A stretch of 64,000 nt of DNA from an uncultured Campylobacter sp. (GCF_963518785.1 NZ_CAUQKJ010000004.1:124001-188000); one strand, 5' to 3'; positions 9,121 to 18,005 are shown, numbered from the stretch's first letter. Program-made: numbers and translations. The notes: generated from the letters alone by a model not told the origin.

Positions 9121-9450
9121 TTATCTTTCGCCCTCTTTTTTAGCCTTGACGGCTTCATAAAGTTCGTCGATCGAGGTTGCAGACGAGCCCGAATATTTCT
9201 GCGCCGCTCGCATGGTCTTTTTGCCCCATTTACCATCAATCATCACACCGTAGCCACCGAACATCAAACTACGTTGGATATAATAGACTTTATCTTGCTG
9301 CGTCATATTTTGTTGCTTCTGCACTTCGCGCTCAGCATCTTTTGCCTGCTCACTTTTATAAACAGCATCAGCCGTAAAGTATGCTAGCACTAAAGCTCCA
9401 GCGATCGGAACGACAAGGGTAACAAATCTATTATTTACGCTAGAAGTCAA
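9121..9450 (-). CDS. Small membrane-anchored peptidoglycan-binding-like protein
   Basis: The 109-residue protein has one membrane segment (about residues 9-28), a charged Gln/Lys/Glu-rich linker (about 32-48) and a C-terminal region (about 52-85) resembling the PG_binding_1 repeat: YYIQRSLMFGGYGVMIDGKW followed by GKKTMRAAQKY, matching the family pattern Q-x-L-x-x-x-GY-x-x-x-(I/V)DG-x-(W/F)G-x-x-T. This suggests an inner-membrane protein reaching into the periplasm to touch peptidoglycan. Start taken as TTG at 9450, the only start codon in frame before a stop, with AGAAGG immediately upstream. The start is uncertain. It directly follows a broken small membrane gene on the same strand. Confidence 0.6.
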   Translation of the reverse strand: MTSSVNNRFVTLVVPIAGALVLAYFTADAVYKSEQAKDAEREVQKQQNMTQQDKVYYIQRSLMFGGYGVMIDGKWGKKTMRAAQKYSGSSATSIDELYEAVKAKKEGER

Positions 9451-9455
9451 GCCTT

Positions 9456-9616
9456 CTAAAATGCATTTTCAGCGCAAAACACTATAAAGCCCGGAATAAA
9501 AACGAGAACGGCATTGAAGCCACCACCTATCACGTATGCGAGCATACAGACTAAAATAATAGCTACAAGCCCCTCACCCAAACCGCTACCGGCAAGAAAG
9601 CCTAGGAAAAATTCAT
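9456..9616 (-). pseudogene. Small membrane protein gene split by a one-base T-run frameshift
   Basis: Read from the ATG at 9616, the frame stops after four codons. Adding one T to the run of five (A run 9607-9611 on the plus strand) opens a clean 53-codon gene that ends at 9456. The restored product would be very hydrophobic: MNFFLGFLAGSGLGEG, then VAIILVCMLAYVIGGG and a second hydrophobic stretch, i.e. two membrane helices with Gly-rich turns. It ends just before the TTG of the peptidoglycan-binding-like gene, so the two probably formed one operon. This could be a real mutation, a phase-variable tract or a sequencing error. Confidence 0.55.
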
Positions 9617-9712
9617 AATTTATCTTTAAATATTTTCGCGGTAAAACTCTCTGATTTTAAATTTAATCAAAGAGTTTTGAAATTTAACCGCCAATTTAAG
9701 GATTAGCAAGGG

Positions 9713-10018
9713 CTACTTAACGTGCTTCATAGTCCTCGTAAATTCCGGGCTATGATCTTTTGATAGTACCAACAAAGAATATAAAACTAAAATTACACCA
9801 ATAAAGATAAGAAAAACACTTATGAGTCTAAAATCATATTTAATAAAACTATATAACCCTAAAGCAAAAGCCACTATGCCAATTAAAAAAACTATAAACC
9901 ACGATCTTTGATAAGAGATCTCCGCCTGACATCCGCTACATACGACCGCACCGTATTTGATGTCGTCTTTGCCACAAAATGGGCACATTAAATGATCCGG
10001 ATGTTCATTCTCTGCCAT
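9713..10018 (-). CDS. Zinc-ribbon protein with two membrane helices
   Basis: The 101-residue protein has an N-terminal zinc ribbon with two CxxC pairs (CPFC and CSGC) within residues 12-32. Two membrane segments follow (about 40-59 and 65-87) and the tail is short and basic. Proteins of this shape are common and of unknown function; a membrane-tethered cytoplasmic zinc ribbon is all the sequence supports. The ATG is preceded by a good RBS (AAAGGAG). A (TA)8 tract lies 32 bases upstream in the presumed promoter. Confidence 0.6.
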   Translation of the reverse strand: MAENEHPDHLMCPFCGKDDIKYGAVVCSGCQAEISYQRSWFIVFLIGIVAFALGLYSFIKYDFRLISVFLIFIGVILVLYSLLVLSKDHSPEFTRTMKHVK

Positions 10019-10049
10019 AATTTCTCCTTTGAAAAAATATAGGTGGAAT

Positions 10050-10065
10050 TATATATATATATATA
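10050..10065. repeat. (TA)8 dinucleotide tract
   Basis: Sixteen bases of uninterrupted TA dinucleotides, 32 bases upstream of the start of the minus-strand zinc-ribbon gene. Such a tract can slip during replication and, if it lies in the promoter spacer, alter expression. That role is inference. Confidence 0.8.
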
Positions 10066-10110
10066 AGAGCGGGCTTAAATTTTAAAATTTAGAGTTTAAA
10101 ATAGGGGGAA

Positions 10111-10135
10111 TTTTAGCGGCTTTGTACCGCTAAAA
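10111..10135 (-). terminator. Terminator of rpsF-ssb-rpsR
   Basis: Perfect 9-bp stem (TTTTAGCGG with CCGCTAAAA), 7-base loop, directly after the rpsR stop on the minus strand. The A/T flanks of the stem provide the T tract. Confidence 0.75.
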
Positions 10136-10136
10136 T

Positions 10137-10397
10137 TTAAAGATTTTCGAATGGATTTACGACCACGTCTTTGCGATCGATGATGTAAGGTATAAGGGCT
10201 GCTTGGCGCGCGCGCTTGATAGCCTTTTCTACCATCTCTTGGTATTTTTTGCTGGTGCCGGTTAAGCGACGTGGCATAATCTTAAAGCGCTCGCTTAAGC
10301 AGTGCTTTAGCAGCGCCGTGTCCTTATAATCGATAAATTCGATCTTTGCCTCCGTAAATTTGCAATACTTTCTAGTATATTTTCTCTTATCTGCCAT
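10137..10397 (-). CDS. rpsR: 30S ribosomal protein S18
   Basis: Binds 16S rRNA with S6 on the platform of the small subunit. The 86-residue basic protein shows the S18 signature: RKYCKFTEAKIEFIDYKDTA, LLKHCLSERFKIMPRRLTG and the C-terminal RARQAALIPYI. Third gene of the rpsF-ssb-rpsR operon, 13 bases after ssb, and followed by a clear hairpin terminator. Confidence 0.97.
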   Translation of the reverse strand: MADKRKYTRKYCKFTEAKIEFIDYKDTALLKHCLSERFKIMPRRLTGTSKKYQEMVEKAIKRARQAALIPYIIDRKDVVVNPFENL

Positions 10398-10410
10398 GAT
10401 TTTTCCTTAA

Positions 10411-11013
10411 TTAAAATGGGATCGTGTCGTTGCCGTCATCGTATTTATCGGCATCGACGTCGACTTCCGGAATCGTGCTTTCGTAACTCTGCTCTTTTTG
10501 TTTAGGCGCGTTATAATCGTTTTTTGCGCCTCTTGAATTTGAGTTTTGTCTATTAGCATAGCTATTTCCGCCGCCGTAATTACCGCCGCCGCCATAGCTA
10601 GAATTTCCTCCGCCGTAGCCGCCGGAGCTTCCGCCATAATTGCCGCCCTCGTAATTGCCGCCTTGATTATAGCCGCCGCTTCCACCTTGATTGCTTCCTA
10701 GCATCTCCATCGTATCTACGCTAATGGAGTGCTTACTTCGGTTCTGTCCGTTTTGATCCTGCCACTGATCTAGCTTTAAGCGGCCTTCGATCAAAATTTT
10801 ACTGCCTTTTCGCAAGTATTGATTTGCGATCTCGGCCGTACGACCGAAAAAATCTATGTCTATAAAGCACGTTTCTTCGCGTTTCTCGCCGCTTGAGCTA
10901 TTATATCTGCGTGTAACGGCGATGCCGGTTTTACCTACGGCGGTACCCGTTTGCAGATATCTAAGCTCGATATCTCGGGTCAAATTACCTACCAAAACTA
11001 CTTTATTGAACAT
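10411..11013 (-). CDS. ssb: Single-stranded DNA-binding protein
   Basis: Coats ssDNA in replication, recombination and repair. The first ~105 residues form the OB fold (MFNKVVLVGNLTRDIELRYL; GSKILIEGRLKLDQWQDQNG). A long Gly/Asn/Tyr/Ser-rich linker follows (about 115-160, repeated YGGGN-type units). The acidic tip DDGNDTIPF is the partner-binding tail. Length 200. It lies between rpsF and rpsR, the usual arrangement. The ssDNA-binding candidate in the filamentous prophage further on is unrelated to it. Confidence 0.97.
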   Translation of the reverse strand: MFNKVVLVGNLTRDIELRYLQTGTAVGKTGIAVTRRYNSSSGEKREETCFIDIDFFGRTAEIANQYLRKGSKILIEGRLKLDQWQDQNGQNRSKHSISVDTMEMLGSNQGGSGGYNQGGNYEGGNYGGSSGGYGGGNSSYGGGGNYGGGNSYANRQNSNSRGAKNDYNAPKQKEQSYESTIPEVDVDADKYDDGNDTIPF

Positions 11014-11023
11014 ATTTTATCCT

Positions 11024-11437
11024 TTATTCGCCCTCTTTGGCTGCTTCTTCAGGCTCTTTTGGCTCTACCGGCGCTTTTGGCTCGCGCTCTTTTTTCACAG
11101 GGCTTAGCTTGATACCTTTACTTAGCTTATCCCAAGCGGAAATTTCACGCTTAGTCTCATATTTGACGGTCAAAAATCTAATGATATCTTCGGTGATGCG
11201 CAGATTTCTAACAAGTTCGGAGATCAAGCTCGGCTCGGCTTTAAAATAGATTACGAAATAAACTCCGCGCTCATATTTGTCGATCTTATAGGCAAGCTTT
11301 CTAGCGCCCATTTCGATCACGGAAGCGATCTCTCCGCCGTTTTTGGTTATGATTTCTTTGACGAAATCGACTTTTGTTTTAACTTCATCGTCGGTAAGCG
11401 TGGGCTTAACGATGAATAAAACCTCGTAGTTTCTCAT
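11024..11437 (-). CDS. rpsF: 30S ribosomal protein S6
   Basis: Platform protein partnering S18. The 137-residue protein begins MRNYEVLFIVKPTLTDDEV and has the S6 fold segments GARKLAYKIDKYERGVYFV and LIRNL-like RNLRITEDIIRFLTV. A charged Pro/Glu/Lys-rich tail (about 115-137) extends beyond the fold, as in other Campylobacter S6 proteins. It is the first gene of the operon, with a good RBS (AAGGAG) before the ATG. Confidence 0.96.
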   Translation of the reverse strand: MRNYEVLFIVKPTLTDDEVKTKVDFVKEIITKNGGEIASVIEMGARKLAYKIDKYERGVYFVIYFKAEPSLISELVRNLRITEDIIRFLTVKYETKREISAWDKLSKGIKLSPVKKEREPKAPVEPKEPEEAAKEGE

Positions 11438-11521
11438 AAATTCTCCTTATGGATTTTAGCTCGCAAACAGCGTCTGCGGGCAAGGATTTTGCAAAAAATG
11501 CAAAGGGATATTACTAAAATT

Positions 11522-12526
11522 TCACTTAATATTTGCTTTTTGCCCGAGCGAACTTAGCAGCATGCGCTGCAACCTCAAAAACGACGCGAGCAAAAGCTCG
11601 TCCTTCGCTACGTTCTTTTCGCTTTTGAGTTCAAATTCCAAATCGTTTAAGTGAGCGAAAATTTTATAAAACGTCCGCGTTGAAAAGCTGGTGGCGTAGC
11701 GCTGCATCTGTGCGGCCACGGAAGGTGGCGGTTGATAGCCTAAAACCGCCTTAAAATCAAATCTACCGTTTATTTTCACGTAAGCGTGCAGCCGAAAAAT
11801 TCTATAAATCAAGCGGTAGAAATAATTTATCAGCTCCATCTCGTTGTATCCACCGCCCAGGGCCATTTTATAAAAATCTACGCGAAAATCGCAAAGGCTG
11901 AAAATTTTATCAAAAAGCTCGTCGTAGCTCACCTCGCTAAGGCCATAAACCATCAAATTTACGTTTTGCAGGCTAAGCTCAAGCCCCAGACTTGCAAATT
12001 TCTCTATCTCGCTCGCGCTTAGGCTCAGGCTTTCGTTGTGTATGGCGTAGATCCTACTAAGCGCGGCGGTGTTTGCAAAAAGCCCGCACATCTCGCATTT
12101 TTGCGCAAGCAGCGCTATGGCTTCGTTTACGCCCGATGGTTTGAAAAATCTAACCTCGTTTCGTTCAAATTCTTTGATAAAATCTGCGCTTATAGAAATT
12201 TCGCTATCGTTTAGCTCATAGATCAGATGGTTGTTCGCGTCCGCCTTGCACAGCGCGATGAGCCTTCGCAGCTCCTCTTTTTTGATGAGCGAGGCGGTTT
12301 TGATATGAAGTGTGTTGCTGCCGCCAAAAAGCGAGGGCTCCAAGAAGCTTCGCGCCTGCTCAAAATCATACTCCAAAAAATACAAACTCAAAAAATTTTC
12401 CGAGGCGTAAATTTGCTTCAATCGCTGCGCGTAAAGCTCGTTTGAAAAATCGTCTCCGCCGCGCAAAAGCACGAAATTCGGCACCCTGCCGCTTGCGATA
12501 AGCCCATCAAATTCTTTCCTATACAT
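11522..12526 (-). CDS. holA: DNA polymerase III subunit delta
   Basis: Clamp-loader subunit that opens the beta ring. The 334-residue protein is of the divergent epsilonproteobacterial delta type: N-terminal MYRKEFDGLIASGRVPNFVLLRGGDDF, the SEIEKFASLG-like middle domain and the C-terminal collar segment LLLASFLRLQRMLLSSLG. There is no P-loop, as expected. It follows rnr with a one-base junction (ATG next to the stop), the arrangement known from C. jejuni (Cj0630c-Cj0631c). Confidence 0.82.
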   Translation of the reverse strand: MYRKEFDGLIASGRVPNFVLLRGGDDFSNELYAQRLKQIYASENFLSLYFLEYDFEQARSFLEPSLFGGSNTLHIKTASLIKKEELRRLIALCKADANNHLIYELNDSEISISADFIKEFERNEVRFFKPSGVNEAIALLAQKCEMCGLFANTAALSRIYAIHNESLSLSASEIEKFASLGLELSLQNVNLMVYGLSEVSYDELFDKIFSLCDFRVDFYKMALGGGYNEMELINYFYRLIYRIFRLHAYVKINGRFDFKAVLGYQPPPSVAAQMQRYATSFSTRTFYKIFAHLNDLEFELKSEKNVAKDELLLASFLRLQRMLLSSLGQKANIK

Positions 12527-14448
12527 CAGATTTTCTTTACCACCCTGCCTAAGATCACTCCGCTAGCGATGTTTGCGTCCGTAAGCTCCACCAGCACGGG
12601 AGTTAAAATGTCGCCGGCGAAATTTGAAACTAAAATTTTAGCCCCCTTTAGCTTGTCGTCGAGCTTTGCGGTGACGGAATTTCCGTTTTCGTCGATGTAG
12701 CAGCGGAATTTTTTGCCCAAATTTTCCGCGGCCCAGCGCGCAAATTTTCGGTCCATAAAATCAAACGCGACCTTGTCCGCCTCGCGCTCTAGCTCGTTTA
12801 GCCGCGCGCACGTCGCGTCGATGTTTAAAAGCAGGTAATTATAAAATTTTTCATCCCCCCTCATCTGCGCCTTTAGCAAGCGGTGCAAAATGAGATCGGA
12901 ATAGCGCCTAATCGGGCTTGTAAAGTGCGTGTAGTTATCAAATCCGAGCCCGAAATGCCCGCGCGATTCGGATCCGTACTCGGCGCGCTTTTGAGCCTTG
13001 ATGATGAGCTTATCGACCTCTTCGCGGATACCCATGGTATCAGCTTGTGCTTGGATTTCTCCGATCATTTTAGCAAGATTGCTCTGATACGGCGCGTCGA
13101 TGCCGAATAGCGCCAGATCGTCAAGCAGAGCGTAAATTTTTTTAAGCTCCGCCGAGCCGTGATTTCTAAAAACGCCCCGCTCGATGCGCGCTGCGGCGCC
13201 TTTATTGGCTAGCAGCATACAATCCTCGATCAGCTTGTGCGACGGAGTGTCGGTCTCGAAGCGGGTGGAATTTATCAGGCCGTGCCTATCAAGCGTGATG
13301 CGAAGCTCCTTGGTGCGGAAATCAAATCCGCGCTTCAGCCTCGCGCGACGCAGGCGCTCACAAATTTCATTAAGCGGCAAGAGCCAGCTTAAAATTTCAG
13401 GCTCGCACGCCTTGCGGGTGCGTAAAATTTCATCGACCTCGTCGTAATTATAGCGGCGTTTTGATCTTATAATCGCTTCGAAAAGCTCCTGCTTTTGTGG
13501 GTTTAAATTTTCATCCAAAGCGATTTTAAAAACAAATGCTAGTCTCGGAAGATTCGGCATTAGCGAGCAGATATTTTCGCTAAGCTCGCGCGGCAGCATC
13601 GGCACGGATCTGTGCGGGAAATAGATCGAAAAGCCGCGAAATTTCGCCTCCTTATCGATCGGCGAGTATTCGCTTACGTATTCGCTCACGTCGGCGATCG
13701 CGACGTAAAGCGTGCGCTCTTTTACGTCAAAATAGATCGCGTCGTCGAAGTCTTTGGCGTCGATGGGATCGATAGTGCAAAAGGGCAGATGCTGCAAATC
13801 CACGCGCTGCGGATACAGCGCCTCGTCCACTTCGCTGCCGAAGCTCGCGGCTTGCTGCTTGCACGCTTCGTTAAATTCGTCGTTCTTATCGTAGATCGCT
13901 AAAGAAATTTTCTCATCGACGAAGGGATCGGCTAAGCTTCCGATCACCTCGGTAATTTCGTTCGTTAGATTATCGATCTTTAAAAGGGTGTTTGGAGGCA
14001 ACTGCTTTAGCGATTTTTGCGTGGCTTTGAGCGGATTTGCGAGGCCGGTTTTTACGTTCACGCCTAAAATTTCGCGCCCGAAGCTTTTGGTATAAACCAC
14101 GCTCGTTAAAAATGCGGGCTTGACGCACATCAGCACTTTTGCGTGCAGGCGGGACTTTCTTGAGCTTAAAATTTTTGCTAGGATCAGATCGCCCAGATGC
14201 ACGCCGCTTAAATATCTGTTTTCGATGATGAGATCTGCCTTGAAGCGATCGTCGAAGCTTTTTAGATAGCCCGTGCCGTCGCGCGCGATGTCGAGCCTGC
14301 CGAAAACATAGCCGTCGTTTAGATAGAGCTTGCCTTTGTGCGCGCTGATAGCGCCGATATTTAGGAGATTGCGCACGAGCTCCTTTTGCTCGCCGCTAAG
14401 ATCCTTTTCAAATACGCCCGAGCTGAAGGCGCGCAGGAACTCTTTCAT
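12526..14448 (-). CDS. rnr: Ribonuclease R (RNB family 3'-5' exoribonuclease)
   Basis: Processive 3'-5' exoribonuclease of RNA decay and rRNA quality control. The 640-residue protein has N-terminal cold-shock-like domains, then the RNB catalytic core with FCTIDPIDAKDFDDAIYFD (metal-binding aspartates) and, further on, SRGHFGLGFDNYTHFTSPIRRYSDL. The C-terminal S1-like region is short and no Lys-rich tail follows, as in Helicobacter/Campylobacter VacB. It is coupled upstream to the HDOD-like gene (4-base overlap) and downstream to holA. Confidence 0.93.
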   Translation of the reverse strand: MKEFLRAFSSGVFEKDLSGEQKELVRNLLNIGAISAHKGKLYLNDGYVFGRLDIARDGTGYLKSFDDRFKADLIIENRYLSGVHLGDLILAKILSSRKSRLHAKVLMCVKPAFLTSVVYTKSFGREILGVNVKTGLANPLKATQKSLKQLPPNTLLKIDNLTNEITEVIGSLADPFVDEKISLAIYDKNDEFNEACKQQAASFGSEVDEALYPQRVDLQHLPFCTIDPIDAKDFDDAIYFDVKERTLYVAIADVSEYVSEYSPIDKEAKFRGFSIYFPHRSVPMLPRELSENICSLMPNLPRLAFVFKIALDENLNPQKQELFEAIIRSKRRYNYDEVDEILRTRKACEPEILSWLLPLNEICERLRRARLKRGFDFRTKELRITLDRHGLINSTRFETDTPSHKLIEDCMLLANKGAAARIERGVFRNHGSAELKKIYALLDDLALFGIDAPYQSNLAKMIGEIQAQADTMGIREEVDKLIIKAQKRAEYGSESRGHFGLGFDNYTHFTSPIRRYSDLILHRLLKAQMRGDEKFYNYLLLNIDATCARLNELEREADKVAFDFMDRKFARWAAENLGKKFRCYIDENGNSVTAKLDDKLKGAKILVSNFAGDILTPVLVELTDANIASGVILGRVVKKI

Positions 14449-15689
14449 ATCGAAATTTCACCTTTCGCCTCTAAAAACGCTTCCTGTTCGAAGCCGAACT
14501 CGACTAGTAAATTTAAAGCGTTGTCGATGCTAAGCTCGTCGAAGTGATGATAGATATTGACCGCGGTTTTGGCGATCTTTAGCATCGCGTAGCGGGATTT
14601 GTTCTCAAAAGGCGCGTCGTCCGGGGCGTTTGAATATAGCGCGTCCTGCGCGATCTGCTCTAGCCCGAAATGCGCAAATAGCGCGTGCGAAACGCTCTCG
14701 CGGTTCGTGCCGGTAAATTTCATCTCCACGTCGGTAAAATCCTGCGGAAAGATCGAGCCCTTGATGGCGTGGTAAAATTCCTCCGCCTTGCCCGCCGCGC
14801 ACACCTGCTCGTCGATAAAAACCCGCCCGAACTCCACTAAAATCACGCTTGAGAGGATACTTTGCTCAATCTGTGGGTAGGATTTGATCCACGAAAACAT
14901 AAGCAGATTTCGCAGCAGCGAGACCTGCGTGAGCTTTTTGCGATCGATGCGATACGCCTGCAAATCCGGCTTTAGCATCTCGTCGAATACGGCGAATAGA
15001 AAAAACGCCCGCATCTGCTCGCGCCCGTAAAGCTCAAACGCTCGCTGTAAATTTAACGTCTTTAGTGCCGCGGCGCCCTGCTCTTGTCCCAGCTCCTGCG
15101 CTCTGCCCCATTCTTGCTCCTGTTTTTGCTGCTGCGCTTGCCCCTGCTCCTGCTCTCGTTCTTGCTGTTGCGTTTGTGCGGCTCGCGTAGAGATACTCGA
15201 ACCTAGCGTGCAATCAACCCTCGCGGCGACGTGCTGATTTTGCTGCTGCGTATCGCTTGCTGATTGAGATGGGTTAAATTTAAAATTCTCGTCGCTGCAG
15301 TTCGCGCCGTTTGCGTCATTTGGATGATTAAATTTGAGACTATCGCCCTGCCCTATTAAGTCTGCGCCTTTTTTCTCGCTCGAGGTGCACTCGTTTTGCC
15401 GCCACTCGTCTGCGGCGTCTTGCAGGCCGTGCTTTATAGGCTCCGTACCTTGGAAATCGCACCGCTCATCTGTAGCAGTAAAATTTTGCCTCACGAGCCC
15501 TTCGGCGCTAAATTTAGACAAACCGCGAAAGACCAAATCTAAAATTTTATCTGTGAGGGGAGCATTTTTTGAAATTTGCAAAGCGAGCCTGACATCCGAA
15601 ACATCCGCGTCAAACGATGCTAAAATTTTTAAAATTTCATCGCTAAAGCCCGCAAGAGCGCCTATTTTTTGGGTTATAAATTTATTCAT
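14445..15689 (-). CDS. HDOD-like domain protein with Gln-rich insert
   Basis: Start set at the ATG at 15689 (MNKFITQKIGALAGF), because the upstream extension is AT-rich and unlike protein. The C-terminal half (about 220-414) is helical and resembles an HDOD domain, with the segment RKKLTQVSLLRNLLMFSWIK and a later VILVEFGRVFIDEQV. HDOD proteins often link c-di-GMP or other signals to regulation, but I cannot name the target. The middle (about 90-215) is low complexity, ending in a Gln/Glu/Gly tract. It overlaps rnr by four bases, so it is coupled to RNA decay genes. Confidence 0.5.
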   Translation of the reverse strand: MNKFITQKIGALAGFSDEILKILASFDADVSDVRLALQISKNAPLTDKILDLVFRGLSKFSAEGLVRQNFTATDERCDFQGTEPIKHGLQDAADEWRQNECTSSEKKGADLIGQGDSLKFNHPNDANGANCSDENFKFNPSQSASDTQQQNQHVAARVDCTLGSSISTRAAQTQQQEREQEQGQAQQQKQEQEWGRAQELGQEQGAAALKTLNLQRAFELYGREQMRAFFLFAVFDEMLKPDLQAYRIDRKKLTQVSLLRNLLMFSWIKSYPQIEQSILSSVILVEFGRVFIDEQVCAAGKAEEFYHAIKGSIFPQDFTDVEMKFTGTNRESVSHALFAHFGLEQIAQDALYSNAPDDAPFENKSRYAMLKIAKTAVNIYHHFDELSIDNALNLLVEFGFEQEAFLEAKGEISI

Positions 15690-15912
15690 TTTAAAAAGCC
15701 ATTCGATATAAATTTCGCACAATCATATCAAATTTTAACTCAAATTGCAAAGCAAAACGCCGCCGTTGCGTCTAAATTCCGCTTCGGCTCGCGGGCTTTT
15801 GAAGTGCTTTTTTTGCGTTTGAAAATCGCAGATTAATCCGCCCGTTTATCGTGACGGCAAACCTAAAATTTCATCCGCTGTTTTATAAAATTTTAATCCC
15901 CTTTCGTATAGA

Positions 15913-16734
15913 ATGCATCGAAATTCCGTTTATAAAGAGCTTGATTTGGATAAATTTGAAGTCAGCACTGCGCTAAGAAAAGAAAGGACTAGGGACTACG
16001 ATAAAGAGCCGCTAGTTTTGCGGGATTATTCCGGTTTTCCTTTAATTTTACACTATTTGATTATTTTAATATTTTGGATTACTACTTCTGGGTTTTGCAT
16101 TAGTTGCTTAGATGATTTTGAAAGCGGCATTTTAGATTTTGATGACACAAAACGAACGATAATAAAATTTGGCTTTGCAATAGTTGTATTTTTGATATTT
16201 GATTGTTTTAATATTATAAATTTAAAGAAAAAATATACCTATTTTTATAATTCAAAAGTTGCATATTATGATCAAAATTTTAAAGAAACTAGCAGTGAAA
16301 ATATAATATTTAACAAAGACACAACTTTTAAGGCAATCTGGTTTTTAGATATGATATTTTCAAGTATTTTTGGTAAGGTATTTTTAGTTAGTTTTTTCAT
16401 AATTAGCTTTATTAAAGGAACTTTTGGCATATCTTTAATAGGTGTATTACTTTTAATATTTATATTATTGTTTGCGGAATTTTTAGAAATTATAGTTTTT
16501 TTGGTAATTTATAGATATGAAAATAAAAGTTTTAAAAATTTTTGGAAAATATTTCCAAAATTTCAAATAAATCTTGAATATATAGAAGAAATACACTGGT
16601 ATGATTATAGCTGGGAGAATCAAGGACTTTATTCTATACATATATTTTCTTTCAATGAAGAAAATTACGATAAGGTAAGAGATTATATTTTTACGGTCTT
16701 TAATATAGATATAAATAAAAATTTAAGTAAATAA
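15913..16734 (+). CDS. AT-rich multi-spanning membrane protein, paralog 1 of the RDYDK-PL family
   Basis: Unknown family with four paralogs between here and 21.4 kb. The shared plan is an N-terminal soluble stretch with RDYDKEPLVLRDY, two membrane helices, the loop motif YNSKVAYYD, two more membrane helices ending in FLEIIVFLVIYRYENKS followed by FKNFW, and a soluble C-terminus with a conserved FxxxxYDKVRDYIFTVFNIDI-type end. Length 273. The sudden fall in GC compared with the HDOD-like gene marks the left edge of an island. Position beside toxin fragments suggests a membrane immunity protein. That is inference, with no family known to me to confirm it. Confidence 0.6.
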   Translation: MHRNSVYKELDLDKFEVSTALRKERTRDYDKEPLVLRDYSGFPLILHYLIILIFWITTSGFCISCLDDFESGILDFDDTKRTIIKFGFAIVVFLIFDCFNIINLKKKYTYFYNSKVAYYDQNFKETSSENIIFNKDTTFKAIWFLDMIFSSIFGKVFLVSFFIISFIKGTFGISLIGVLLLIFILLFAEFLEIIVFLVIYRYENKSFKNFWKIFPKFQINLEYIEEIHWYDYSWENQGLYSIHIFSFNEENYDKVRDYIFTVFNIDINKNLSK

Positions 16735-16759
16735 CAATTTTTTTGATAAAGGATAAAAA

Positions 16760-16831
16760 ATGAGAAAGTTTGAGGCGCTAAAAACATATGCGAAGCTAGC
16801 TTGGGCGGGGTATAGGGGATTGAACAATTAA
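16760..16831 (+). pseudogene. 23-codon N-terminal remnant of a larger protein
   Basis: Good RBS (AAAGGAT) and ATG, then MRKFEALKTYAKLAWAGYRG and a stop. The KTYAKLAWAGYRGL start resembles the N-termini of large secreted Campylobacter proteins whose sequence often begins with a Y-A-K-L-A-xAxY pattern (from memory, not checked). The base composition of the fragment is higher in GC than its surroundings. I read it as a leftover of a deleted toxin-like gene upstream of the next cassette. Confidence 0.4.
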
Positions 16832-16843
16832 CAAGCTGTGGTA

Positions 16844-17010
16844 TAAAAAAGACTGCCATGGATTTTGGATTTAACCGAGGGTAATTCAGATCAAACAGAT
16901 CCAAATATCAAATTTGCAAATTTAAATTTACTAATTGTGTGAATTTGTAAAGTAAGTTTAAATTTGTAAATTTAATAAATTCAGTATCAGCGATACTGAC
17001 CGAGTTTAAA
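16844..17010 (+). repeat. Diverged copy of the cassette-boundary repeat
   Basis: Shares with the two perfect copies at 19.3 and 20.3 kb the words AAAAAAGACTGC, GGATTTAAC, TTCAGATCAAA, GATCCAAATATCAAATTT, the A/T-rich near-palindrome around AAATTTAAATTTACT, and a terminal CAGTATC-4 bases-GATACTG-type hairpin (here CAGTATCAGCGATACTG near 16,982). It sits between paralog 1 and the next gene, as the other copies sit between paralogs. Confidence 0.6.
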
Positions 17011-17036
17011 TTCGCAAGTTAAACTTTAAATTTGAA

Positions 17037-18005
17037 ATGAAACATATGAAAAAAGCATTTAAAATTTTATTTATAATCTTTATTTTATTTATTTTGTGTC
17101 TTATTATTTCATTTGCTTATCAACTTTATAAAGATGATAAAAGGCATACTGCCGAATTAGAAGCTATGATTGACAAATACGATAAAGTAAAATATTTGGA
17201 AAACGAGATAGATTTTAAAACAGCAACCGAGCATGAAAAAATTAATTTTTACATAAAAGATTTTCTACAAAAAATTCACTATTTAGACAATTATCCAGCA
17301 AAAGATATAAAAAAGATGAAAAATATCCATAGAGATATAAATGACTTTGCTGAAACAAGATTTTATCTTTGCAATGGAGACAAATACCCTGATGACAAAT
17401 GCGAATTTTTCAAGCTTGATAAAAGATTAAATTTAGAATATTTACTAAATTTAGGTTCTAAAATTTGTAATGCCGACACGCCTATGCAAAACGCACAAGA
17501 GATAATTGATAATGATGAAATTTTAAAAATAGAACCTTTTTATCCGTTCAATGTAAAATACATTATTGATGAAAATGGTAAATTTTTGGAAAATTTCGTT
17601 TATATTGGCGAAAATAAGCATATACTTTTTTCAGATTTTATATTTATAAATAAAAAAGTCTTAAAATATCACGATACAAAAAACGACATAGTCATTGTAT
17701 CAAATATTATGTTTTCTTGGCTTTTAGCAAATGCTATTGTCAATAAAGAAATATCAGAATTTTGCGTTACCCATAATCTACTGACAACCAACAAAAAAAG
17801 ATTTTTTGAAAAAACATATGGGAGAGAATATTATTTTAAATATATTCCTACTAATAGACCTACACTCCAAAATATCATTTTTAATGATTTTGCATATAAT
17901 GGCGATTACTATTATAATGCGATTTTAGAGCAATACCAAACTTTAAAAAACAACAATTTCAATAAAAATCTAAATTTACAAGGAGGAGGCAATGCCAAAA
18001 ATTGA
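17037..18005 (+). CDS. Membrane-anchored hypothetical protein, 322 aa
   Basis: No family recognised. A membrane helix at about residues 9-28 (KILFIIFILFILCLIISFAY) is followed by a long charged, Lys/Asn-rich domain that would lie in the periplasm, with two Cys pairs in the middle (CNGDKYPDDKC and a later KICN). Start ATG 17037, with a second in-frame ATG three codons on. The end overlaps the next gene by 14 bases, and RBS GGAGG for that gene is inside its last codons. Overlap with a Ca-binding toxin tail suggests a functional pair, but nothing proves it. Confidence 0.5.
   Translation: MKHMKKAFKILFIIFILFILCLIISFAYQLYKDDKRHTAELEAMIDKYDKVKYLENEIDFKTATEHEKINFYIKDFLQKIHYLDNYPAKDIKKMKNIHRDINDFAETRFYLCNGDKYPDDKCEFFKLDKRLNLEYLLNLGSKICNADTPMQNAQEIIDNDEILKIEPFYPFNVKYIIDENGKFLENFVYIGENKHILFSDFIFINKKVLKYHDTKNDIVIVSNIMFSWLLANAIVNKEISEFCVTHNLLTTNKKRFFEKTYGREYYFKYIPTNRPTLQNIIFNDFAYNGDYYYNAILEQYQTLKNNNFNKNLNLQGGGNAKN

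Noticed and set aside
10407..10685. Ala/Ile/Thr-rich frame in the ssb linker
   Set aside because: Out-of-frame reading of the Gly-rich linker of SSB.
13612..13902. Long plus-strand frames inside rnr
   Set aside because: Shadow frames of a strongly conserved RNase R core.
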